From contig PTFA01000024.1 in NCBI GenBank assembly GCA_003342895.1, forward strand, positions 3,051,052-3,115,051: a stretch of 64,000 nucleotides of DNA, given 5' to 3'. The translations under genes and the position numbers were made by a program. This document shows positions 1-12,800 of the stretch, piece by piece. This stretch comes from Casuarius casuarius. Lineage: Eukaryota > Chordata > Aves > Casuariiformes > Casuariidae. The notes below the pieces were generated by a model. That model had not been told where the DNA came from. It saw only the letters and a list, made by a program, of their open reading frames with translations, and ran no database searches. The stretch's first letter is position 1. Every line of letters begins with the position of its first letter.

Positions 1-2108
1 GGGGTTATTTCTGCTTCCCAGCGTGAAAGCACATGAAAGCTTTCCTCCTTGGACATCCAGTAAGCAATTACAGGTAGTTACTACTGAAGTCCTTCACAGA
101 GCTGGTATGCGGATATGTTTAGCGGCATCCCCTAGTAGATCTGTTAACCACAACGGCCCTCTGGAGTAAGAACCCCTTCTGAACATCTGGCTGCAGTAGT
201 CTCCGGGCCCTCCCTCATACGTTCCCCTTCTCTCAAGGGTGGTAGTCAGATGAGCCTGTGGTTGATCCTGGTAACTCCCGTTTGGCTGAAAGATTTGAAG
301 CTGAAATTGTCTCCTCAGTTCTCCTTCCGTTTTATGAACTCCCTGGACGTAGCAGCTTGGTCCTATACAGAGACATTGCAACCCACATGCAGCATTGCCC
401 TGTCAGCTTGTATGTTAGCTATCAGAGCCTGGAGAGCTGGACGGCTCTCAGTGGGTCGGGGTAGCTTTCTGACAGTGGATGGCCAAAGGTAGCCTAAGTT
501 AGATCTTAAGATCAAAGACTGCATTTGAATGTGTGTCACTGACAGCTGGCTCTCTTCCAAAGCCCATCTTCCAGCAGTGCCAGCATTTTCTTTTTCGATC
601 CAGTTACCTCTTGCTATGTTTTCTAGTGTCCAGAGTTCCTTGAAAGTCTTCCGCACGCGTCAGTGGGTTTGAAGGACCCAACTTGACTTATGCTTGATCT
701 TGTAACCTGCCTTGAGAGTCTACTGTTAGTCAGAATGCTTCGGTCATTAGTTTACTCTTAGGCAGACTTGCTGGTGGTCACTGTATTAAGGAAAAAGACT
801 GCGCTGAGTTCTTACAGCAATACCTCCTTACATATCTTTGTGGAAAGGTAATAATGAGCTCCAAAACATGAATTCAGTCCTAGAAGGGCCTGTTAGTTAT
901 TTTCCTGAAGCTGTACTTGACTGTTCAGGACTGAAAGTCTGCACCTTGAACGTGAGGTGTTTTAAGAATCTTGCTTTTTACTAGCAAGCTTTTTTTTTTT
1001 TGGATATCCGCCCATCACTTTGTGACCATGTTCGTCTTGCCAAAGAGCCAAGCCGCCTCACTGCAAAGACGACCACTGAGTGCATTTCTGCAAACTGAGA
1101 TCTGTACGGCTGCAGCCCCAGAAAAGCCACTCGGTGCTTGGACCCGACTTACTTGCTATGCCAACTGCTGGAGAATACTGATAAATTCACTCAGTATTCT
1201 ACTCAGGATAAAATCAATCCACTGCCAAGGTGGGGTGTGCTTTTTGGCTTTGTGCACATAGCCTCTCAAAAATACTAGAGGATAGGTCAGTGATGTTTTG
1301 GGGTTGCAGTGTGGGGGTCTTTTCTGAGGCTTTGCATAATACAGGATAAATTCGCAGTATACTTTGAGCCATCAGTTTCTACAGACTCTGAAACAGATGA
1401 GTGAAATACGCGGCTGCCTACCTTTTTTGGCAAGGTTGCTCAGAGTGAGTCTGGTCTTTTCCAGAAGTGCACGGAGTGGGATTTGCTTGTAGATGGATCC
1501 CCAGCAGCTGTAGGTCAGGCAGTCGTTGCATTTATCCCCCCTTTTGCTAGGCTTTGTGCCAACACACTCGGTATTCCTTGCTAGAAAGCAGGCAATTTAA
1601 TTCGAATCTCGTAAAGCTGACGCTGACGGGGCTGTGGAGATGTAACTGGTAGAGCTGAAGACAGTAGGGCTGTTCTGGGTATGGGGGAGCAGGAGTAGGT
1701 TGGAAACAGAGAAAGCCTTCCCTTTTCAGGCGTGCGTGTGCCTACTTGTGTCAGCATGCACAGATCTCTCCTCGTACAAAGGTTGTCAGTGCATTCATGT
1801 TTTTGGAAAAATATAATAAAGCCACATTTAGCCATTTACTTTCCTTTCTCATAGAGTATAGCTATTTCAGTTTTGTGTTCTTTTTGTCTTTTTCCATTTC
1901 CTGTATTGCAACTGTTTTCAAGATCAGTTTCCTTTCCTTTTTAAAATAAAGGCTAATCAAAACAAATGACCATTCCCCCCAAGTTCCAGTTTTTGCAAAC
2001 ATATGGCTGTATCTTTTGCGTCAGTTTACTTTTAATCATTTTTATTTGCTTGATGAATTTAACATGTTTGTTCTGCTTTCAGAAGGTGATCAGCTGTTCT
2101 TTTTTCAG
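1..2108 (+). other. SEMA4D upstream intron
   Basis: No exon of the sema domain was recognised here. The short ORFs have no semaphorin similarity that I can see. The stretch ends in tandem pyrimidine-AG acceptors at 2081-2082 and 2107-2108. Confidence 0.7.
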
Positions 2109-2281
2109 GGCAAAAGATACCTCTATGCTGGTTCAAATTCTGGTGTGGTTCAGTCTCCTGTGGCGTTCTGCGACAAGTACACCACTTGTGTGGACTGTGT
2201 TTTAGCAAGGGATCCCTACTGTGCTTGGAAACCCCTTGAAGCTTCCTGCGTTGATATTCTTAAAGAAAGTGAAATTGAAAG
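2109..2281 (+). CDS. SEMA4D: SEMA4D exon: end of sema domain and PSI domain
   Basis: The acceptor is a T-rich tract ending in CAG at 2106-2108 and the donor is AG|GTAATG after 2281. Read from GGC at 2109, it gives [20 protein letters not shown] and then the PSI cysteines (C-x5-C-x2-C-x8-C), followed by an acidic linker. It leaves two bases for the next exon. A second AG at 2081-2082 could act as an acceptor 26 bases upstream, so the true start depends on the phase of the preceding exon, which is outside the window. Confidence 0.93.
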
Positions 2282-4740
2282 GTAATGGCAACTTTTGTTT
2301 ACCCTACAGTCAGAATAAAAAAGTTCTCGCTGGTACTGTGTATGCTCACTTACTAGGTCGCGTAATACTGAAACACCCACAAACCTTTTTAGAAGTGGTT
2401 TTGTCTTTGCAATATTGTATCAGTCTTGCCCCTGACTGGTAACTGGGATTTTTTTAAACACTGTTTTCAAATACAGACTTTTTCCTATCCATTAAATTGC
2501 ATCTTTCAAAAATGTCTGTTTATGCTATTTAGATGAGATAAGCCTCATTTAGTGTAGGAGGATGGGGAGGCTGTAGGAAGTAAGATTTGAAGTTGTAATG
2601 CTCTTGACTTATTTTTACAGGAATTGGATTCAGAACATAGGTGGAGATGCTTCTTCTTGTTCTGGTAAGTTATGGCCTTTGAAAAGCCATTTCCCATATC
2701 TAAGTGGAATAGTGAAAGGGTTCTGTTTTATTTAGCTTGGTTTTCTGTGTTTATCTTGATATGCGTTTATATTTTACTAGGTATGAAATCCTGCTTTTTA
2801 ATATTTGAGCATCTGTACAGCCTGCATATCATCTTAAAATGTCTGTATTCGTATACATTGCAGTGCACAAACTTCTGAAGTGAACTGGGGCACCTCAACA
2901 ACAGCTTGTGAAGGGGAACACTACTTACCATAAGTCCTTCTAGTACAGAGGCCTGTGTCTTTGTGATATATCATTTGAGATTCTGCTGTTAGCCTTGATA
3001 AGTGCTCAATTATTGTTGTTAGATCAGATGAAATGATCCTGAGAAAAGCTATTTTTATGATGAAGTGAAGGGGGGAGGGGAGTTAAGAACATCATACAGG
3101 GCAGCTGAAATACCCTCCAGTGTGCTTTAAGGCAAGTAATCACAGATCCTTTTTTTCTATAGTGTATGTTGCTGCCAGCAGATCAAGGAGGTCTTAAAGA
3201 GTAGTAGTGTTACAGGAGATTCGTATTGCAGCGAACAAAGCTTTTAAGAGTTTGCTTTACTCTGAATTATTAATCCAAGCATAGCATGGGTCACCATAGG
3301 AGTTCTTCATGCTTGTTAGTTACTTTGTTAAGTTATCATGCTGTATTCTGGGTGTGCTGTAGGTGCTAATATTTTTAGAAGAGAGTTTGAGTTGAGAATG
3401 GCGTTCTAAGTAACCGCACTTTATTCAGTTTCCTTTTAGATAGTTTATGGTTACCAGTCTACTTAAAATGCCCTAACTGTGTGTAAACCTATAGCAAGTT
3501 CAGCATCTCGTTTCAAACAGTGACTCATCTCAGATGCATAACTTAGTTGTGGATCAACAAGGTCTCATCCTATCTCTTTACAAGTAGAGGCTGTTTTAAA
3601 GTTTGGGGTATCCTATCTCTTGATCTCTTTTGACATCTCGTACACAGATGTAGTTTAGGATTTCATTCAGGTTCTTGCATGCTGTCCTCTTGGTCTTGTG
3701 AGGTAATTGTAATGCTGTAATCTTTATGTTTCCGTTATGACTAGCACAGTCTCATGAAACTGTACGGATTAGTGCAAACAAATATCATTGCTGATACTTT
3801 GCAAATTTATTTTGATGTTCCAGATAAAGTAAGAGAGAATTCTCTACAGCATACATTCAAGCACGGGAGCACAGCAGAACTCAAATGTTCTCAAAAGTCC
3901 AATCTGGCACAGGTAGTTTGGAAGTTCAAGGATGATGTACTGAAAGTGGAGAGCCCCAAATACCGTCTGCTGGAAAAGGCACTGCTCATCTTCAATTTAT
4001 CAGAGGGAGACAGTGGCGTTTATCAGTGTTTGTCAGAAGAAAAAGTGAAGAATAAGAAATTTTCTCAAGTGTTGGCTAAGCATGTTTTGGAACTGAAAAA
4101 AATCCAGCATACTACAGTGGGCCCAACTGTGGCAGCTGCGACGACAGAAGGTAATAGCGATGTACCAAAAGTGTCAGCTGTATCAACTGAAGGGTCTGCT
4201 GCTCAGACCTCGACCACTCAGATTATGCCAGTAACAACAGCAAGGATAATAACAAAGCCAATTGGCCCTGTCCTAACAAGCGCAGCCTCCAACACGGAGA
4301 TCTTCAATTTGATTCCTGATGCAGTCCCAGAAAAGACAATGTTCCTAAAGTCAAACGATAACTTCCTTTTAATGTTCCTCTTTTTGTTCTTTTTCATCCT
4401 CTTCTTGTGTCTGCTCTCCTACAACTGTTACAAAGGGTATTTGCCAGGCCAGTGCTTGAAATTCCGCTCTGTTATGTTGCTTGGTAAGAAAAAAACAAAG
4501 TCAGATTTTTCTGATTGCGAGCAAAGTGCGAAAGAAACCCTGGTGGAGCAAGGCAGCGTCAGCCACCAGAACGGGGAGCAGCCGAAGCCGGCCCACGACA
4601 CCGGGTACGAGACCGAGCCGGACTGCGGGAACGGCCAGGTCCAGCCCGGCAATCCGCAGGCCTTCCGAGAAGTCAAGGGCAAACCTTTCGATGTCAAGTG
4701 TGAACTAAAATACGCCGACTCGGATGCAGAGGGTGATTGA
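2109..4740 (+). CDS. SEMA4D: Semaphorin 4D, membrane form (3' part; coding exons 2109-2281, 2621-2664, 3824-4740)
   Basis: SEMA4D (CD100) is a class 4 semaphorin: a membrane ligand for plexin-B receptors that acts in axon guidance and immune signalling. The window holds only its 3' end; most of the sema domain lies upstream. The three exons join in phase (57 codons +2; 1+14 codons+1; 2+305 codons) and give 377 residues including the split codons. In order they encode: the last sema strand ([15 protein letters not shown]), the cysteine-rich PSI domain ([20 protein letters not shown]), one Ig domain with its cysteine pair (AELKCSQ ... GVYQCLS), a Ser/Thr-rich stalk, one membrane helix and a tail of about 100 residues ending in [16 protein letters not shown]. 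That tail end is a SEMA4D signature. The alternative 3' exons farther downstream replace the 3824-4740 exon. Identification is near certain; exact exon ends are from splice consensus only. Confidence 0.95.
2621..2664 (+). CDS. SEMA4D: SEMA4D 44-base exon ending the PSI domain; branch point of the two 3' ends
   Basis: A short exon between TTTTTACAG and G|GTAAGT. It encodes [15 protein letters not shown] and leaves one base (G). That single-base overhang fits both the usual last exon at 3824 (giving D) and the alternative exon at 6629 (giving A), so this donor is where the membrane and predicted secreted forms part. Confidence 0.9.
2665..3823 (+). other. SEMA4D intron before the membrane-form last exon
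   Basis: Donor GTAAGT at 2665, acceptor AG at 3822-3823 (also removed as part of a longer 2665-6628 intron in the alternative form). Nothing else recognised. Confidence 0.8.
3824..4740 (+). CDS. SEMA4D: SEMA4D terminal coding exon: Ig domain, stalk, membrane helix, cytoplasmic tail
   Basis: The exon follows GATGTTCCAG and runs in frame to TGA at 4738-4740, 305 residues. The Ig domain lies at 3824 to about 4080, with the cysteine pair, the core Trp (VVWKFK) and the SGVYQC signature. An NLS sequon sits in the Ig domain. A Thr/Ser/Ala-rich stalk follows, consistent with a shedding region (inference). The helix at about 4363-4431 ([20 protein letters not shown]) anchors the protein. The tail begins with a basic stretch (GKKKTKSDF) and includes DTGYETE. 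Base composition turns strongly GC-rich from about 4540, inside the tail. Confidence 0.95.
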
Positions 4741-6265
4741 AGGCGACCATCTTCCAGCTTAATAACAAAATCAACTGTGGTACTTGCAGCCACCTGTTGG
4801 AGCTGAGAGCGCGTGGGTGTGACAGCTGAGCCAGAGAAGGTTATATGTGCTTAAGATATTCAGCAAGCCAATTTCCTTGCAAATCTCACCAGATTAGAAA
4901 AGCGGTGTTTTTGTCTGCAGATCATAGCATCTTGTATTGTACTGTCTTTTTTTTTCTTTCTTTTTTTTTTTTTAAATGGCCAGTTTCAGATCCCCATTGG
5001 TTTGTTCCCGAGACTTTTTTCCGGAGTGCTCCACTCTGGCGAATAGTTACTCATTCTTTGACCCGATTCTTCCACTGAATGAAAATAACTTTCTAATTCA
5101 GTGCGCTTTAAAAAGTACTTCAGCCTGCACATATTTTAGCTGCCATTAAAAAAAAATCTAGTTTCATTTTAATTCCAAATTGGAAATTAAGTTTAGTTTA
5201 TCAGATTGGTAAATTATAGACTTTTGTCCAGATTGGGACATTTTTTTTCTTTGCTTCTAGTGGTTATTTTTAGTTTGTGTGTTGGCACACTAGGTCTCTT
5301 TTAGTTAGTTAAAGTTAATTTTTTTTAACTACTTTTAAAGTATCTTTTAGATTTTAATGCGTAAGGGGATAGGTTTGGCTTGATTTACGTAAGACTCAGG
5401 GATAATCTTGTTTAAAGGCTTTTTTCTTTGATGCTTTTTAGAAGTTTAGGTACAACAATAATATCAGTTCAAAATATTTGGACTGGAGTAAGTGGGGTCA
5501 GGAGGAGATCATAGATATAGATTTTTTTTTTTTTCCTTAATCAGCAAGCTGGACATAATCACATTCTGTCTTCTATACAGAACTGGATATTTTGGTTTTC
5601 TTTTTGTTTAGTTTTTTTAATGAAATGGTACAGGCAAGCAGCTGTCACGTAGCTATGACACAGAGAGGGTTTTGCACTGTGGAAGCGAAGCAGGAATTGA
5701 GAAGAATTCACTACAATAATTCAGTTAGTAACTTCCTGGAATGGACTGTTAGGATACAGCCTGAGAAGAAAACATTGCAGTTGTTTTTTTTTCAGATTCA
5801 GAAATAACTCGGCTTCTTTTTGTGACAAATCTTTGCAACGTCACCCTTTCTGGATGACATCTACCAATCTCCTATGCAACTGGAGTCTGAAACTGGAGCT
5901 GCTCAAACAATCAGTCACTTGAACTGTTTATGTGAATCATGCCTGCAAAAATGAAAATGTGCATTTGTTCTAAGCCTGGTTCACAGCAGCACTGTTTGTC
6001 TGTAAAAGCATTTTGTGCGGTACAGTCCTGGAGAATTGTTCCTCTCACTGCGTCTTTTCTGTAAATATTGCTAGAAGTAGAGTGCGTTTTAACAGTAAAT
6101 AGCAGTATGCCTGGGCTGCTTTTCTATGTTGAACTTTCATGCAACCATAACGTTGACCATCTTAGTGTAAACAGTTTATATTTTATAAGATTCAGTTTGG
6201 TTTTATTTTTCTATTTTTAATTGTGTACATATAAAATGACAGAATAAATATTAAAATAAATTGTA
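4741..6265 (+). other. SEMA4D: SEMA4D 3' UTR (membrane form) with poly(A) signals
   Basis: About 1.5 kb of AT-rich, T-run-rich sequence after the TGA. Two AATAAA hexamers at 6243-6248 and 6255-6260 end it. T- and GT-rich sequence follows at once, as expected for a cleavage site. No ORF of note. Confidence 0.75.
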
Positions 6266-6628
6266 TTATATCTTGGCTTTTATGAAACGACACAGTGGAA
6301 CCGCTTACCATATTGTAAATCCTGATGTTCCTTGTGGTTTTCTTTAAGGGGAAAAGTGAAAACTTGTGTAATTAATTTGAAATAGATTCTCTTTTCAGCT
6401 TTAACTGAATGGGTTATGTCCCTGTGGGGGATTGGAAGGACGGAGAAAGGAGCGTGGGTGAAGGAGGAAAGCGTGCTTTTCTGGCAGTCTGGGGATGTTT
6501 CCTTGTATTACCCTTCTAAAGTTCATTTGTGTTTTGGCATTATTTCTTCAGTGTGTGATGTATTTCTTGCAACTTTTTTCCTTAGTACCCTCTTTTTTTT
6601 TTCTTTTCTGTCCTCTTCTGTCACACAG

Positions 6629-6835
6629 CCTCATCTCCTATACCTTTCCCTCCTACTGGTACCTCCTTTTTGTCCTGTGTGGGAAGTGATTCACCTCCTT
6701 CACCCACCAGTGCCCAGCCTGACGTTTGGTCTGGCACAGACCCTGTAAAGGTCATGTTGTTGCCACCTTTCCTAAGTGACCAGGCACAGCATGTTAGTGT
6801 CCGGGGAGCCTTTCGCCTCTTCTGCCAAGCCACAG
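6629..6835 (+). CDS. SEMA4D: SEMA4D alternative exon a: Pro/Ser linker and first half of alternative Ig domain
   Basis: A long pyrimidine tract (about 6589-6622) runs into CACACAG, then the exon opens and ends at ACAG|GTAAGT. With the one-base overhang from 2664 it reads ASSPIPFPPTGTSFL, continues Pro/Ser-rich, and closes with VRGAFRLFCQATG, the typical B-strand Cys of an Ig fold. The downstream half of the domain is 12 kb away. Confidence 0.8.
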
Positions 6836-9800
6836 GTAAGTTGGAGGACCCCGCGTGAGCCAGCCCTTTCTGTGTTAAAGGGTTAGATGTGTGGCCGTGC
6901 CCTGATGAGTGCGTTTGACGTAAAAGGCGACCGTTTCGGGGCATCTTACGAACACCGTGGTGACAGTCGGCGGTTTAGTACTTTTCAGAACCGGGCGCTG
7001 CCAATACTGTACTGCAAAACAGGGGCTCTGTTTTAGCAGCCTGCTTATGTACGTTAACAGTCAGTCGAGTTTAGCAGGCTCACTTCCGTGCCCAAGTCGC
7101 TCGTGGAATCATGATTGTGTATGGACAAGCTTAGCAAGGAAATATTTTTGCTATCGGGATGTATACGGTTTTAAAAATACTTCTACTGAATCCAACTTCT
7201 ATTGGATTTGTATTCAGTTTATCTTCCTGGACCTCATCGGTTACTTTTTTTATTATTAATATTATTTTAAAAGGTAAAGTTCTTACAGTAAGGATAACTT
7301 CCATTTTATGAGGTAAATGTTATCTGAGGCATACAGTCAAAGGTCAAAGCTATTTTTTCAATGGAAATTTAACGTTTGTCTTTCAGCTTTTGTTTGGACA
7401 GTAGTTGTCTGTTTAAGCTAAGTGAGTTTTAATAGATATAAAGTGGTCTTAAGATGTAACTTTATTCCTTGAAATAAGAGAATGAGTTTGAAATTGTTTA
7501 ATATAGATTAATTTTAAAAATAGCATTTGTTTATTGATATGTCTGATTGTTAAAATGTTGCATGGAATCAGATCGAAATTCATGCGTTTTCATTAGTGTA
7601 TGTCTTTACAAAGGTATGATTTGTATTTCCATGGCTAAAAACGTCATCAGTGGGACCAGGTTTTCTAACAAGAACTTCTTCACTGCTGCTATAGGTAGTG
7701 TGCTTAAAAGTTTTGCGTTTCCAGCATGAGAGAATTCGGAATAATAGTGTAACTCATGGAGCAAAAGATATTTAAATAGTCTCAATCATGCTACAGATCA
7801 GGAATTTATTTTTAAATTACTTCCTTTTTTAATCCAGTGATGTCTCTGTATTTGGTATCTGTTAACATCTGTTTTAACACGTTTTTCACGTGCTGCTGCT
7901 TAAAAATTGTCAGTAATTGTAATTGCCTTGGCAGTAAACTTAAGGCAGAAGGAACTGTGCCCTAAAGTTACCCTGTGGATTTCCCTGCTGCAGAAGGTAG
8001 GGACAAGTAGTGCGAGGAGCTGTTACAAGACTCAGAGTCTGAAAGGTACGGTAATGACTCAGGGGGACCAGGCGTCCCCCTACATGGAGGGTGAGATTAG
8101 TCACCTGGGAAGGGGTTTCCACCTCCTCTCAAAAAGCAGCGAATCACTAGACTTTATCTTTTGGATGGGTGTTTCATTCTCTTTAGGAAATGAGACATTT
8201 GGCTGATACCTCACACTCCTCCTCTTACTCAGAATTGCAATTTTTGTTCCGTTGATTTAAAAAAAAAAATAAATAAATAAATAAAAAGCCTACCAAACCG
8301 ATAGAGGCCTTCTGCATCCTTCTGGGACCTGTCTGTGAGGATGTGTAAACTTATTCCTGGGGGATAAGCAGACACATTGACCAAGAAGCTCTCTACTTGG
8401 ATTTATTCACATTCCTTCACTGATTGTTGATATTTCTTTAAATAAACCTAGCTGTAATGGAACTTTCCCCCAGCAATGATTATAACACAAAATGTGTTTG
8501 CAAGGAACAGAAGAGTAAAATGAGACCAGCGAGAGTTAAGTGTCATATTCGGTCTTGTGATTAAAGGATATGGTGTAAGCAAGGTTCCCCCTCTATATTG
8601 CGCACACACAGATTGCCACATGATTTGCTCAAAAAACTGAAGCTTATTTTTTAATCAGGTCTCTAACATTTTAAGGAGGATGATTTTCTTCTTTTTCTTA
8701 ATCATAAATGTCTGCTTCGAGCTGTCTGGAAACTCAGCAGGAGTTAGTTCTCTTATTCATTCATCTCACAGGTTTTAACCTGAAAACCTGCCTGAGGATA
8801 ATACTTCACAACCTTGTAACTGGCTCATTTCAACAGCAGCATTAACTTAAAGTGGATACAGCACCAACAGCCACTTGTCACGTTTTGTTATTTTTTCTGG
8901 AAAAAGAGGTTTTTTGAGTTACCTTTGCCCTTCCTGAAAAGAAAGAAATATATCTGCTCCATTAACAAATTGCTTCTCAGTTTTTCTCTCTACTGCCCTG
9001 AAAAGTCTCATGTTTTCACACGTCTCTAAAGACCTGTTAGATACGCGCTAGCAAATATTGTTTCCTGTATACTTTTTTTAATGTAACTTTGTCTGCCATT
9101 ACAGAATTTTTAAACACTTTAAGGACATTTGAGACAGGTTTGAAATAAATTGAGCAGACTACTACACCATCTGGTGCAAGGGAAAAGGCAGTGAGTTGAT
9201 GATGTACAGAACTGCTTTGTAATTTATCTCTGTTGTGCTCTGTTGAACATAGATATAGTAGGAACAGGCTTTTTTAGTAGGATTGGTTCTGCTTAAATAC
9301 GTTTACTTTGACCCCTCCACAACTGTAGAGTATAAGTATATCGTTGACCTTAATTTCACGGACAAGTTATGTACTAGAATATTAGGCTGAGCAACAATAT
9401 AAGTGGATTTGTAGATAATAAGAAAGAGTGAACAGCATTATGCGTTATTTTTGTGGGTTTGGCCTGCAGCTTTAGGCTCTCTTTGTTTCCATGATGTCAA
9501 GACTTCTGACCTCCTTCCTTAGTTTGTCTGAGGAGGTTTTCCATTACTGCTCCTTAGCTTTTCGCTCTCGTTAAAATAACCCTGGGAATGAAAATAAGTG
9601 TTCTGCAAACGCAGCGATATACTTCAAAGGAGTTATTATTTCTCAGAGGTATTGAGATGGGTACTTGATAACAGCCACGTACAATGCCTGGTCCCTGTGG
9701 TTATGCTATTTTAAAGGTAGGGCATAATGCAAGAAAGCTTCCCACGTCAGTGTGGGAGAAGAGCCATAATTCTCTAGAATCAAAATCACGAGTGATTTAT

Positions 9801-12800
9801 TAATGTTTTTCTCTCTTAAGTGAAGCTTGAAGTTGCACTGAAAGACAGGGAGGAGCGTGGGGAAAACGCGATACATGGCGCTTTGCGGGGCCCTGCTGCA
9901 GACTGAGCAAAACTAGACAAAGCGTCCGCGCAGATTCCCAAACAGACCTCGCCCGAGGCGGCCTCCAAATGCCTGAAGTTTGCCTGTCTTGATAACACCA
10001 AGTATTGACACAAAACAGGTCTTGACAGAGGCGTCCTCCCTCCCGAAGCCTGGCAAGTCCTAGATTTGCCCCCAGGTCCGTCACAGGCCGGCCAGCCGGC
10101 AGGAGCGGGGGACCCTCCCGTCCCCGCGTGCTGCTCGGCACGTGGCTCCTGGGCGAGGACCTGGCCGCGAGTGGCCTCTCCTGGCGCGCTGCAGGTGGGC
10201 GCTCTGCCCTCGGGGCTGCAGCGCCATGGGGCGCCCGTGACGGCGGTGCGCCTGTCTAGCTAGGGAGCCCAGCGAGAAAGGAGCGGAGACCTGTGGCACC
10301 CAAAGCAGCAGGGGGCTGCTTAGAGAAATGATACGTGCTGGACAGCAAAATGTCTGAGTATAGGACTATAAATCACAGCATTTCAGTATCTTGCAACTGA
10401 ATTTAGGTGGGATTTTATTAATGTTGTCATCTTGTTCTAAGTGGAATACAAACAGAAGATATACTTGTGGGTTTTTTTTTAAACCCATTGCTGTTTTCCA
10501 CCTGTTGTATAAAATAATCCCCAGAACGTCACCTCTTCTGAACGTCTTAATAGGTGTTTCTTAATAACTATGACTGATGTGTCATCAGCTGTTTTTCAAA
10601 CATGAAAATGCTACTATGTGTTTGAGCAGCGGTTAAGTCTCTTAAATAAAACTGATAGCCTAGAAAGGAAAAGCTTTGCCTCTCCCAGAAAAATTCAATC
10701 CACTACGTAAATACTTTAAAACTTCCTAAAATATTTTGTTAATTTTTATGTAGCATATTTTGAGATGAACATGGTGTGCTTTGCTGAAGCAGTACTACTG
10801 ACTTTAATCTGTACAGTTACTTATTAATCCACGCTTGGTTTATCTTTATCCTCATGTGGGAATGCTAAATTTGTACCTTGTAAACCAGTTCTCTATCCTG
10901 CTTTGTGTAGTAACCTCTCCCCAAACCTCTGGTGTCTTATCTCATGCTAGCTGCCTACGATTCGCTTTCAGCATCTGTGGCTGCAGTAATCTGATAATAA
11001 CTGTTAATTTGTCATTTTGCGCATTGTGGTTTTGTACTGCCTCCTTTAAGGATTTCTGCACTGGCTGCATCATGTAAAGGTACCTTGGTGTGATAAAACT
11101 ATTCCTTCCATGTAGATCTGTGATGCGCCATGCCTTTTTTTTTATTATTTAAAGTCCATATATAAGATGGCTTAAAAAATTAAGATTGTTCCCTTAATAT
11201 GTTAACAGAAAAGCACTTAAGTCATCACTTAAGCTTGGAAGATCAACTGAATGTTTCAGACCAATTTTAAATAAAAACCACACAGACATTAAACTAAAAA
11301 CATCCTTTTTCCTGCTTTAGATTGTGATAGGTTACGGCTGTCACTATCTTACAACAGTGTTGGCACTTGTTGTTTCAGAAATTGNGGACTGCGGTGGCCC
11401 TAATAGATCTATCAGTGTGTATACATAAACAACAAAAAGACCTTGTTAAGTGTTGGTATTATCATCCTAGCTCGGATGGCTCCTCCGCAGTGGCACCTGT
11501 AAGACAATGACATGAATGCAGCACTCTTAAATTCTGGTGTCAGCAGCAAATTTGGCAAAATCCTGTAAAAATTTCTTTTGCTGTGTGCTTTTATTTGTAA
11601 AGACAATAGTCAAGAAAAATGTGGAAAAATGTGCAAGGAAAATTACTATATATTTTTTTTTCTTAAAATATGCTTGCTTTTAAGGACTAGAATAAGCTTA
11701 CCTTAAAGATAGTGTCAGTCTAAGACACATGAGGATAAAGATGGGGGCATAAAGTAGAGGGGGAAGTAAAACCAGGAGTGTATTATTAACTCCTCTTCAA
11801 AAGATTCAGATCAGCAGAGAAAAATTAAGAAAATGTTTTCTTGTACAGTACTGTACAGCTGACTGAATTCATACAGGTTTTTCCTGTGCAATGAATAATA
11901 ATGTGCAGAAGTTGGGAAACCTCCTTTTGTATGACTTCTCGTATTTTTTTGAAGCATTTATAAATTAGCAAGTGTCATTAAAATCTCTTTCTCCTCAGTG
12001 AGGAAATCAGTCTGGTTAGAACTAGTAATTATAGCCTGCAAAAAATCATTACTGTTGTAATGTGATTAAAGCTTTATACATTTCAAATTACATTCATGTT
12101 GTGGCCTATCCCATATTATCGAAATACTAGTGAATTTTGTAAGTGTTCTTGTGTATTGCTAAACTATATCAACTACCTCATCTGCCAGCAGAGGACTATA
12201 TGTAAATTATGATGATTGATAGTCTTCAAACATGTGGAATTGCCCAATGTTAAAATTTTTAGATCAGTATCCTTTACTCTTTTGACAGAAGAATCTATCC
12301 AAAAGGTCTGCTGGGAGTCAGGAAAACAACTGGTGCCTTCTCTTTTGGTTAAAAACTGTACAAAGGGATACCTGTGTGAAGCAACAGCTGTGCCGCTTTA
12401 GTTTAGTCCTTTAGTTCTGGAATTAGGTGCTGCATAGGCTTTTTGCAGAGACAAGCTGACTTGATTACCAAAAAAAAAAAAAAAAAGCAGTAGGCACCAT
12501 CTGAATTTTGATGTACACATGCAAGCTAAATGTGTGCACATTACTGACAATCATAGACTCCACCTCTAACAAGGATTATTGGGGGACCAGGAGAGCTGTG
12601 CAAGAAAAAGCTGTCGTGGATTCTGCAAAACAGCTTTTATGGTATGACTAGCTCTAAAGAAAATGTGAAGTTTGCTTCACGTTTGGGTTTTCGAGATCCA
12701 AATATACTTTGTAAAAGGTTTTCCAGCACATCTCTCCTGAAAAATCTCAGGAGACATTCATTTTGCTCTGTGTTTGCTTCTATATACCATTTGCTTATAA

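Noticed and set aside
4428..4793. 121-codon minus-strand ORF over the SEMA4D tail
   Set aside because: Shadow of the GC-rich coding end of SEMA4D.
10066..10299. ORFs in the intronic CpG island
   Set aside because: Short, compositionally biased, no family resemblance, open on both strands as expected from high GC.
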